The notes under the pieces: model-generated
Databases searched by the model: none
What the model was told of the DNA's origin: nothing
The model's input: only the letters and a program-made list of their open reading frames with translations
Part shown: positions 16,670 through 23,219 of the stretch, one piece after another
Numbering within the stretch: the stretch's first letter is position 1
Layout: the number at the start of each line of letters is the position of its first letter
Made by a program: the position numbers and the translations under genes
Source: UBA1181 sp045639525
GTDB taxonomy: Bacteria > Bacteroidota > Bacteroidia > Bacteroidales > Paludibacteraceae
DNA: 64,000 nucleotides
Assembly (NCBI GenBank): GCA_045639525.1
Contig: JAZUDI010000079.1
Coordinates: 40,573-104,572, forward strand
Reading direction: 5' to 3'

Positions 16670-18151
16670 CTACTCTTTTACTATAGGTTTTTCGGCAGAC
16701 ACCTTACTAAATATCAGTTCTTTATCCAAACGCATATTCAAGAATGCAACATCACAAAAATGTTTGGTGACTTTTAACATATCACCATCATTTTCGTTAT
16801 AATTTCGAACAAGACAAGGAGCACAAAAATCACGAGCTTCACAAGTTAGACACTGTGGCAAATCTCGTCTTCTAAGATTTCTCAAGAAGAATAATTTTTC
16901 AGATTTCTTCCATACATCTGCTAATGAACTCGAATAAATGTTTCCAACTGAAAATCCAGACCAACCAGGACATGGATATACATCACCACTACTTGATATA
17001 CAACACGAATTTATACCTGCACCACAAAAAGGCTCTTCTGACAATTGTTCAATACTCTTTGATGATATTGGACTTTGCTTTAATGTTTCCTCTCTATACG
17101 CAACATCATACTCAATAATATCTCTTATCACTTTTTCCGTCTCCTGCAAATCAATACGGTTTGCCAGATTCTGCGTATTTAGATCTGCCTGCGCCATCAT
17201 AATATAATCCGTCTGAGCCTTCACTTTTAGACTTTGGGCGTAGGCAAGTACCTTATCGTAACCCTCCTTATTGGCTTTCATAATCGGACACGATATCTGC
17301 ACTGGGATGTCAGCCGCCACCAACTTCTCAATAGCCGCCTTCGTCTTCGCATGAGAGCCCTTTCGTAAAGTAATTCTATCGTGGATTTCCGGATCCATAC
17401 TATAAAGAGAAACCTGAACAATAGAAAGATTCGCCTCCTTCAACAAAGGTATCTGTTCGTCCTTCAATTCTGTCAGATTGGACAAAACTCCTACGCACAT
17501 ATCCTTCTCCCTACAATATTGAATCACCTTCATGATGTCCTTATAGATAAAGACCTCTCCTCCCGAAAGAGTGACACCGAAACCACCTAACTCAGCAAAC
17601 TCATCAATGAGAGAGCAAATCTTTTCGTATGGCATGTCGCCGCCCGCATCTTTTTTTGCATTAGGAATATAACAATGGATGCAACGTTCATTACAACGAC
17701 TTGTCAACTCAAACTGCAGTTCATGAAGTTGATAATATTTACGTTGCAATTGTTCCATAAGAGTCTGAGAATCTTGCCGAATATCGTCCGTCGTAAACTG
17801 AGAGAAATCATTGATGAATGTTTTCGGATTGTCAAGACTATAAGAGAATGATACATCGTTCGCCTCTAAAACCTCCTCTGTTTCACCTATCACAAGAAAT
17901 TTATGATCAGCCAAATCTTTTATAAACTCACAGAAATCAGTCTTCAATTCGTCAATTGAAACACTATCTCCATAAAGTTTCTTTAAATCAGCAACTATCG
18001 CATCAACCTCTTGACCTTTTCTCGAAATCCTCTTCAAGAAGTCAGCACCAATATCATCATAGATACGGTCATGCCTCGTCATCTGATTCATGAGATACCC
18101 ATACTCACCAATGAAACGAATAAATGTATTTTTTGATTGTTTTACTAACAT
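16670..18151 (-). CDS. Radical SAM/SPASM peptide maturase with PqqD-like N-terminal domain
   Basis: Residues 1-95 form a winged-helix, PqqD-like region, the usual RiPP recognition element that binds the leader. The radical SAM core follows at about 145-340, with the cluster motif C153-x3-C157-x2-C160 (SRCNERCIHCYIPNA) and the GGE motif in TLSGGEVFIY. The C-terminal SPASM region has Cys at 376, 383, 384, 394, 434, 437, 443, 446 and 466, enough for two auxiliary [4Fe-4S] clusters. Such enzymes act on a ribosomal peptide, and the 39-residue Cys-rich peptide gene lies 38 bp downstream. The modification is therefore probably a thioether or similar crosslink at its Cys residues. Confidence 0.9.
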   Translation of the reverse strand: MLVKQSKNTFIRFIGEYGYLMNQMTRHDRIYDDIGADFLKRISRKGQEVDAIVADLKKLYGDSVSIDELKTDFCEFIKDLADHKFLVIGETEEVLEANDVSFSYSLDNPKTFINDFSQFTTDDIRQDSQTLMEQLQRKYYQLHELQFELTSRCNERCIHCYIPNAKKDAGGDMPYEKICSLIDEFAELGGFGVTLSGGEVFIYKDIMKVIQYCREKDMCVGVLSNLTELKDEQIPLLKEANLSIVQVSLYSMDPEIHDRITLRKGSHAKTKAAIEKLVAADIPVQISCPIMKANKEGYDKVLAYAQSLKVKAQTDYIMMAQADLNTQNLANRIDLQETEKVIRDIIEYDVAYREETLKQSPISSKSIEQLSEEPFCGAGINSCCISSSGDVYPCPGWSGFSVGNIYSSSLADVWKKSEKLFFLRNLRRRDLPQCLTCEARDFCAPCLVRNYNENDGDMLKVTKHFCDVAFLNMRLDKELIFSKVSAEKPIVKE

Positions 18152-18167
18152 AGTCTTAAGTGTTTAA

Positions 18168-18461
18168 TTATATACCCTGAGGATTCATATCTCCATCTAC
18201 TGCAAATAAATCGTCAATATGTTCAAGGGTAACTTTATCTATATCGACAACTCTACCCGGCGTAGTATACCCAAACGTATAAGACGACCTCCCGCCATTT
18301 CGTGCCTTTAAATTTGCCTTCATTTTATTCAATATATCTTCGAGTTGAACAGAATTCACACCATATAGTCTCTTCAACTCTTGAGATTCACGATTAACTG
18401 GCATACCATATTTGTTTAAAAGTTTGTTTACAAAATTATTTACTGGATAAAAAACCTCCAA
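18168..18461 (-). CDS. Small hypothetical protein upstream of the radical SAM gene, 97 aa
   Basis: I do not recognise this protein. No in-frame ATG exists before an upstream stop except internally at 18404, so translation starts either at TTG 18461 or at ATG 18404 (78 residues, beginning MPVNRESQELKRLYG). An ATG at 18472 lies in another frame and stops after ten codons, just beside a run of six T, so a frameshift is also possible. The middle is helical and charged (LEDILNKMKANLKARNGG); the end is acidic (LEHIDDLFAVDGDMN). It has no Cys. It stops 16 bp before the maturase start and is probably co-transcribed, so it may be a leader-binding partner or a second substrate. Confidence 0.6.
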   Translation of the reverse strand: MEVFYPVNNFVNKLLNKYGMPVNRESQELKRLYGVNSVQLEDILNKMKANLKARNGGRSSYTFGYTTPGRVVDIDKVTLEHIDDLFAVDGDMNPQGI

Positions 18462-18554
18462 TAAACCGCCATACCATATTTTTTTACGTTCCCGCTCATA
18501 TATTTACACATTATCGTATAATATCCTTATACACCATATCAACCAGACCGACAC

Positions 18555-18603
18555 TTGTAGCGTCTTTCAGACGCGCTAATACCCCAGCGTCTGCAAGACG
18601 CTA
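18555..18603. repeat. Paired GCGTCT/AGACGC palindromes
   Basis: TAGCGTCTTTCAGACGCGCTA lies near 18558-18578 and AGCGTCTGCAAGACGCT at 18586-18602. They are variants of the palindrome at 14012-14026 on the other side of the RiPP cluster and resemble dispersed REP-type elements. Confidence 0.7.
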
Positions 18604-18643
18604 CCTCTATAACCCCGTACATACACGCCACGATAGTGGCAGC

Positions 18644-18905
18644 GGATGTGCGGGGCAGTGACCGGCAAGACAGTGCAGTGGATGTGCGTAGCAGTGACCG
18701 ACACAACTGTAGAGTGGATGTGCAGGGCTGTGAGCGCCACGGCAGCAGAGCGGATGTGCCCACGGCAGCAGACACGACAGTGTAGTGTATGTGCAGGGGG
18801 CTACGGTGAGCACGACTGCTGAGACGACAGTGCAGTGGATGTGCGGGGAGAGGCGAATATGGGCAAACGGACAACGACAGACATGACAGTGTAGCATATA
18901 TGCAT
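18644..18905. repeat. Degenerate 36-bp tandem repeat array
   Basis: GGATGTGC occurs at 18644, 18680, 18716 and 18752, exactly 36 bp apart, then as GTATGTGC at 18787 (35 bp) and GGATGTGC at 18837 (50 bp). Units share GGATGTGC-x-GGCAGTGACCG and end in ACAGTGxAGT. Reading frames across it give 12-residue, Cys/Ser/Leu-rich repeats with no sensible start and are unlikely to be genes. It is not a CRISPR array: the units are imperfect and directly abutting. The rest of 18462-18950 holds no gene that I can see. Confidence 0.8.
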
Positions 18906-18959
18906 ATAGATGGGTGAGGTAATATACAACAGTGAAGTGTGTATATAACAAATTTTATA

Positions 18960-18996
18960 TATCTTTGTGTTATCATAACGATATCATATAGATAAC
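18960..18996 (+). promoter_or_regulatory. Promoter and operator of the toxin-antitoxin operon
   Basis: TATCTTTG at 18960-18967 is an exact -7 box. Between it and the ATG at 18997 lies an inverted repeat GTTATC (18969-18974) / GATAAC (18991-18996) around a central GATATC. This is where an antitoxin would bind to repress its own operon. Confidence 0.75.
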
Positions 18997-19278
18997 ATGG
19001 AAACAGTAGCTGAAAAGAAAATATTCACAGGCTTTAGGCTTAAAGAGAGTCTTATTCAAGATCTTAAACGTCTTGCAACAGGCTCCAATAGAAGTCTCAA
19101 CAATTACGTAGAAACGTTGCTGACAAAATTCGTTGACGCGGAAAAAGATGAGGCCACAGCATTAAGCAAGGAAGAACTGATAGAAAAGGTAGCAAGATCA
19201 GAAAAAGAAACCAAGGATGGTGAGGGTATCGTCATCCGCAACAAGGAAGAACTGGAAAAATTTTTAAATGAACTATGA
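18997..19278 (+). CDS. Antitoxin of a YoeB-type system
   Basis: The 93-residue protein has an N-terminal part (FTGFRLKESLIQDLKRLATGSNRSLNNYVETLLTKF) that looks like a ribbon-helix-helix DNA-binding domain, and a highly charged C-terminal tail (EELIEKVARSEKETKD ... NKEELEKFLNEL) suited to wrapping around a toxin. Its gene overlaps the downstream toxin start by four bases (ATGA), the usual coupling that keeps antitoxin in excess. The inverted repeat over its start codon suggests autoregulation. It is not a classical YefM, so the toxin and antitoxin families appear to be mixed. Confidence 0.85.
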   Translation: METVAEKKIFTGFRLKESLIQDLKRLATGSNRSLNNYVETLLTKFVDAEKDEATALSKEELIEKVARSEKETKDGEGIVIRNKEELEKFLNEL

Positions 19279-19550
19279 AATACGATATAATCATCTCACC
19301 TGTTGCCAAAGAAGATATCCAAAAACTAAAAAGAAGCGAACCTAGTGCATTCAAAAAATTGGCCAAATTATTGCTTGAGTTAGGAGAACACCCTGAGACC
19401 GGCACTGGAAAACCTGAAAAATTAAAAGGCGATCTTTCGGGTAAATGGTCAAGACGTATTACTGACAAGCATCGAATTATCTATAGTATAGATAACAGTA
19501 TCATCAATGTTATCGTGTTAAGTTGCTGGGGACATTATGAAGATAAATAA
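19275..19550 (+). CDS. YoeB/Txe family mRNA-interferase toxin
   Basis: The 91-residue protein matches the Txe/YoeB family of ribosome-dependent endoribonucleases of the RelE fold. It has PVAKEDIQKLKR at the start, GTGKPEKLKGDLSGKWSRRI in the middle, the DKHRIIYSI strand, and the family-typical ending VLSCWGHYEDK with the conserved His and Tyr. It cleaves mRNA in the ribosomal A site when freed from its antitoxin. It is coupled to the antitoxin by an ATGA overlap, and lies between the RiPP island and ordinary genes, as such modules often do. Confidence 0.92.
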   Translation: MKYDIIISPVAKEDIQKLKRSEPSAFKKLAKLLLELGEHPETGTGKPEKLKGDLSGKWSRRITDKHRIIYSIDNSIINVIVLSCWGHYEDK

Positions 19551-19556
19551 ATATCG

Positions 19557-19772
19557 CTACCCCTTCCCAAATGTATCTCCGCTCAAATCCTTAAAAAAAT
19601 CATGTTTTAACTCTATTGATATCTTCGCAAGTAAAGCGGTATCACAGCTCTCCCTCGTAAAAATATCATAGACATTCTGCCGATTGCAATGAAGATGCTT
19701 CGCCAGCCAAGAAGGGCCACGTTCCTGCCGTTCCATCTCCGCTTTTATTAATTTCCCTATATGTACAGCCAT
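19557..19772 (-). CDS. Cro/C1-type HTH protein, 71 aa
   Basis: The helix-turn-helix of this small protein is visible in WLAKHLHCNRQNVYDIFTRES, about residues 23-43, and the rest is helical. The start ATG at 19772 or that two codons upstream fits equally well. It is convergent with the toxin gene, ending 6 bp from it, and is read from the minus strand. Proteins of this size and sequence are common in Bacteroidales next to accessory genes and probably bind DNA; the target is unknown. Confidence 0.8.
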   Translation of the reverse strand: MAVHIGKLIKAEMERQERGPSWLAKHLHCNRQNVYDIFTRESCDTALLAKISIELKHDFFKDLSGDTFGKG

Positions 19773-19804
19773 AGGCATAAAAAAGGCGTGTAACTACCAT
19801 CTGT

Positions 19805-19894
19805 TTATTGAACAGCCAGGGAAACCGCCAAGCAACCCCACACAACGATAAACAAAGGCAGCTCACGCCCCAAAGGACGCAAGCCCACTTCCAT
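19805..19894 (-). CDS. Possible 29-aa hydrophobic small protein
   Basis: An ATG at 19894 opens a 29-codon frame with a short basic N-terminus (MEVGLRPLGRELP) and one hydrophobic stretch (LFIVVWGCLAVSLAVQ) long enough for a membrane helix. It ends 32 bp before the HTH gene on the same strand. A TACCTTTG box at 20096-20089 could drive both. Its size and form resemble leader or membrane small proteins, but chance cannot be excluded. Confidence 0.35.
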   Translation of the reverse strand: MEVGLRPLGRELPLFIVVWGCLAVSLAVQ

Positions 19895-20232
19895 TTATTC
19901 CGTTGTGTACAGTATGCTGAAAGATTTGGCGGTTTTCGGCTATATGTTCAGAATGAATGAATAAAGCTCACTTATATTTTCAAGATAGTATTTACACCAT
20001 ATTCAAAATCCAAATTAGTACATTAAACACTTGACCGCTCTTCCCCTCCTTCGGCACACGGTCTGTTTGCCAACAGGCAAACCCATCACAAAGGTACAAA
20101 ATCATTAATTATTACGAACACCTTTCATCACGACTATCACCCTATTCATCCTATAAATCGAAAATTTCGTCGATAATTGTTGCACACAACTAAACATGTC
20201 GTTACTTTAGCCGTACAAACTTTTAAAATGAT
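19895..20232. other. Intergenic region between the HTH gene and the lipoprotein gene
   Basis: No gene is evident. It contains a hairpin GTTTGCC-AACA-GGCAAAC (20065-20082), a minus-strand TACCTTTG box at 20096-20089 that may drive the leftward HTH gene, and a plus-strand TACTTTAG (20203-20210) that resembles the -7 box of the lipoprotein gene. Confidence 0.5.
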
Positions 20233-20238
20233 ATGATT

Positions 20239-20790
20239 ATGAAAAAGGTATTAGTATTCGCTACAACTGCTTTGGTTGGTCTATTCTTAGCTGCCTCTTG
20301 CTGCAATTGCGAGAAGGGGGGCAAGTGTTGTAAAAATCAGGAAAATCAAGAGGCTCAGGAAGAGGAGTTTGATGAGGAGGATATGCCTGAGTTAGATGCT
20401 CAAGTACGCCCAAGACACGGCCACGGTCACGGACCTCGCGGCGGCATGCGTCCAGGATGCCACATGGAGGAGATGACGCCAGAGATGAAAGAGAAGTGTC
20501 AGAAATGGATGAAGTTCGATAGCCTCACCGTAGAGGAGCAAAAGGCTTTGCTATTGGAGAAGAAGGCCGAAATCGACAAACGAGAGGCTGAACTGGCCGC
20601 TAAAAAGGCTGAAATGGAGCAGAAATGGGCTGATTTCGAGAAGCTTTCTGTTGAGGAGCAGAAACAACTCATCGAGATGAAATCATTCGGTGGCATGATG
20701 AAGATGGGACCTAAGCGCCCAATGGGTGACCACCACGGAGCGCCTCATCACGGGGAGGGCAGACATCACGCTCCTCACCACAATAAGTAA
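20239..20790 (+). CDS. Lipoprotein with coiled coil and His/Gly-rich ends, 183 aa
   Basis: The lipoprotein signal MKKVLVFATTALVGLFLAASC puts the lipidated Cys at residue 21, followed by several more Cys (CNCEKGGKCC). An acidic stretch (EAQEEEFDEEDMPE) and a HGHGHGPRGG segment come next, then a coiled coil from about residue 75 to 150 (EEQKALLLEKKAEIDKREAE). The C-terminus is rich in His, Gly and Pro (HHGAPHHGEGRHHAPHH). The His and Cys clusters could bind metal ions, but that is inference; no known family is recognised. ATG 20239 is preferred over the one two codons earlier because it begins the signal peptide. Confidence 0.8.
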   Translation: MKKVLVFATTALVGLFLAASCCNCEKGGKCCKNQENQEAQEEEFDEEDMPELDAQVRPRHGHGHGPRGGMRPGCHMEEMTPEMKEKCQKWMKFDSLTVEEQKALLLEKKAEIDKREAELAAKKAEMEQKWADFEKLSVEEQKQLIEMKSFGGMMKMGPKRPMGDHHGAPHHGEGRHHAPHHNK

Positions 20791-20810
20791 GACAAGTGTT
20801 TCTCAATAGC

Positions 20811-20850
20811 AAGAGAGGGTGTCAAGCAATCTTGGCACCCTCTCTTTTTT
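20811..20850 (+). terminator. Terminator between the lipoprotein and porP-like genes
   Basis: AGAGAGGGTGTCAAG and CTTGGCACCCTCTCT form a 15-bp stem with one mismatch and a CAAT loop, followed by TTTTT; on the other strand an A-run precedes it. It could serve both convergent genes. Confidence 0.9.
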
Positions 20851-20864
20851 CGTAACAGAACCTA

Positions 20865-21773
20865 TTAGAACTGGATAGACAATAGAATCTCGTGGGTGTT
20901 AGAGGGTAAATTATTGTATTTACCCATATTCAGATCGAATGTATATCCCACACGATATCTCTCCAAGAACTCGATACCCAAAGTGAAGGCCATCATAGAC
21001 ATCTGTGTCGGGTGAGCCAAATCCGGCTTCCAAGTCACACCTCCCCAAATGAAACGATCGTAGAAGGCCATCGCATTGATCTCCAAAATATTGGTTTTGT
21101 TCTTATGCATATAGACCAATGCGGGCGCGATGTCGAAATGTTCAGACACAGGGATGAATCCTCTACCATACACATAGAAGTGACGGCCCGCCTTAAAGGT
21201 GGTCGACTCCTTGTTCAACAAGTGAGTACAAGAGGCTCCCACCATCCAATGTTTGGAGGTGAACTCAAAACCGAAGTTCATATCTGGCGTGACCTCCGTG
21301 GTCTTCTCCTGCACGAAGGTCTCGGAATCGGCGTATTCAGATTCATCACGAATAATGTGGTCCTCCGGGTTGAAATAGCCAAAATTCGCGCCTGCGGAGA
21401 GGCCCAAGGAGAGGATATACTTCTCGGTGATATCCAAATGGTAAGAGTAGGCGACCTGCGCATTGGTGGTGCTGTGTCCGATGCCCAAATGGTCGTGGAA
21501 CACGGAGAGACCAAGGCTCGACTTCAACTTCTCGCTATAACCGGAGAAGTTCAGCAAACCCACCTTAGGCCCCTTATCGACACCCACCCATTGGAATCGC
21601 CCCAAGACAAAGAGGTCAAATTTATCGTTATTTCCGCTACCGGCTGGGTTGACATTGATACGGGAAAAGAATTGCTGCGAGAGCAACAAGTCCTGCTGGG
21701 CATGGGAACTCCCCACACTTAGGAATGAAATACAGATCGCAAATACGATTTGACAAATTCTGTTACGCTTCAT
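20865..21773 (-). CDS. PorP/SprF family type IX secretion outer-membrane protein
   Basis: The 302-residue protein has a signal peptide (1-25) and the typical PorP/SprF start of the mature chain, QQDLLLSQQFFSRINVNPAGSGNN, followed by the beta-barrel strands with FNLSGYSEKLKSSLGLSVFHDHLG and the closing strand ILLSIQF. Such proteins sit in the outer membrane and are needed for T9SS export of particular partners, mainly giant adhesins with type B sorting domains. Here the adhesin is encoded two genes upstream in the same operon, so this is most likely its dedicated partner rather than the core PorP. Confidence 0.9.
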   Translation of the reverse strand: MKRNRICQIVFAICISFLSVGSSHAQQDLLLSQQFFSRINVNPAGSGNNDKFDLFVLGRFQWVGVDKGPKVGLLNFSGYSEKLKSSLGLSVFHDHLGIGHSTTNAQVAYSYHLDITEKYILSLGLSAGANFGYFNPEDHIIRDESEYADSETFVQEKTTEVTPDMNFGFEFTSKHWMVGASCTHLLNKESTTFKAGRHFYVYGRGFIPVSEHFDIAPALVYMHKNKTNILEINAMAFYDRFIWGGVTWKPDLAHPTQMSMMAFTLGIEFLERYRVGYTFDLNMGKYNNLPSNTHEILLSIQF

Positions 21774-21805
21774 ATCTTCTATCTTATAGATGACCTATCG
21801 GCCTA

Positions 21806-23203
21806 TTAATTCAACTTATGGATCTCAACACGACGGTTCTTTTGGTGATCCTCCTCCGTCTGCGCATTTTTGATGAGTGGATGACGCTCACCCTCTCCCT
21901 TCGTCTGCATACGATCTAACTTCACACCCTTCACCAATAGGTTGAAGAATACCCATTCCGCACGCTTCTCGGATAGCGCCATATTGTACTCGTCGCTTCC
22001 CCGCTCGTCGGTATGTCCCACAATGAGGAACTTGCTCTCCGGATAGGCATTGATGAAATCAAGCACGACCTCCAAATCCTCTTTATAACTGCCATTCGGA
22101 ATACCCTTGTCGAACTCGAAATAGAAGATACGCATCTCCTTGGTGGCAAGGACATTTTTGGAAACTTGGATAACCGAATCGGGCTTTGCCGCCAAAACCC
22201 GCTCAATCTTCTTCTCTCGCTCAATAGCCTGTGGCGTGGAGAGTGGTGCGGAGATTTTATCTTCCATACCCTTTTCTGCGTCATTAGAAGCGACGGATTG
22301 AGACTCCGTCGGTGAGGTGCCGTTGAGAGCTGACGAATCAGAGGCTTCTTCTTTTGCCAACTGATTGACGCGGTCTATCTCCGCCCGCATAGAGTCCGCG
22401 ACTCTTTTCTTATAAGCCAAACGTAGCGCCATCACCCGCTCCTGTTCATACAAATCAGCCATCGATTGGGATAATCGAGTACCCTGTCGTCGGCTGGCAT
22501 AGACATCGTATCTATCTTCCTGCGTTCCGCGGTTATCCATGTTACGGTTGGACGCGAAGGTCAGGATGCCATCCTTACGAAGGAATGGATAATTCTCATC
22601 TGACTTGCCGTTGACATTGCTTCCCAACTTTTCGGGAGCGCTCCATACGCCATCCGCCATCTTTGTGGATTTCCAAATGTCCAATCCATCGGATCCGACC
22701 ACGTTGGAGGCGAAATAGATTTCCGTCTCATCCTCATTGACCGTAGGGTTCATCACCACAATGGAGTCGTTTGGAAGATAACGCCAGTTGGCATAAGCCA
22801 GGACTGAACCCTTGTACTTATCTCTTTGAACACCTGTTCCAGGAATCTCGATGTATTGATCCTCCACCCACTTGCCATTTTTTTTCTGTTTCGCGGTGAA
22901 GATCTTTCCCGCACAAGAGTAGTAGAGGTTGCCCGACTTCTCGCCATAAGAGACCTGTCCGTCGAAATTGATTCGCTGCAGGTCATTGGTGTAGGCGACA
23001 TTGCTCAACACCCCCTTCTCATCGATATCGGCCACGAATGTACTGTCATTCCTTACGAAGAGGACCTTCCCATCCTTGTATTTAGAGAGCAGATTCTCGA
23101 CGCCCACATTCATAAATCCATCGAAATTGGTCGACTGCTCCGCATTTACCACGGCGCAAGACAACAAGCCAACGGCACATAAGGCTAATGATAACTTCTT
23201 CAT
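21806..23203 (-). CDS. OmpA-family outer-membrane protein with PD40-like beta-propeller region
   Basis: After a signal peptide (MKKLSLALCAVGLLSCAVVNA) the 465-residue protein has a PD40/WD40-like region (NPTVNEDETEIYFASN, LDIWKSTKMADGVW, YPFLRKDGILTFASNR), a coiled, polar linker and a C-terminal OmpA peptidoglycan-binding domain (FLIVGHTDERGSDEYNMALSEKRA). This arrangement resembles PorE and PorE-like partners of the T9SS. The ATG at 23203 is chosen; the codons before it lack a proper start. It begins 16 bp after the adhesin stop codon and precedes the PorP/SprF gene by 32 bp, so all three are one operon. Confidence 0.88.
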   Translation of the reverse strand: MKKLSLALCAVGLLSCAVVNAEQSTNFDGFMNVGVENLLSKYKDGKVLFVRNDSTFVADIDEKGVLSNVAYTNDLQRINFDGQVSYGEKSGNLYYSCAGKIFTAKQKKNGKWVEDQYIEIPGTGVQRDKYKGSVLAYANWRYLPNDSIVVMNPTVNEDETEIYFASNVVGSDGLDIWKSTKMADGVWSAPEKLGSNVNGKSDENYPFLRKDGILTFASNRNMDNRGTQEDRYDVYASRRQGTRLSQSMADLYEQERVMALRLAYKKRVADSMRAEIDRVNQLAKEEASDSSALNGTSPTESQSVASNDAEKGMEDKISAPLSTPQAIEREKKIERVLAAKPDSVIQVSKNVLATKEMRIFYFEFDKGIPNGSYKEDLEVVLDFINAYPESKFLIVGHTDERGSDEYNMALSEKRAEWVFFNLLVKGVKLDRMQTKGEGERHPLIKNAQTEEDHQKNRRVEIHKLN

Positions 23204-23219
23204 TATATATCCTTCCAAT

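Noticed and set aside
18644..18905. Possible CRISPR array
   Set aside because: Units are imperfect, directly abutting and without unique spacers, and no cas genes are near.
18539..18976. Long minus-strand reading frames rich in Cys, Ser and Leu across the tandem repeats
   Set aside because: They follow from the 36-bp repeat period, which keeps frames open; composition, lack of a proper start context and degeneracy argue against a gene.
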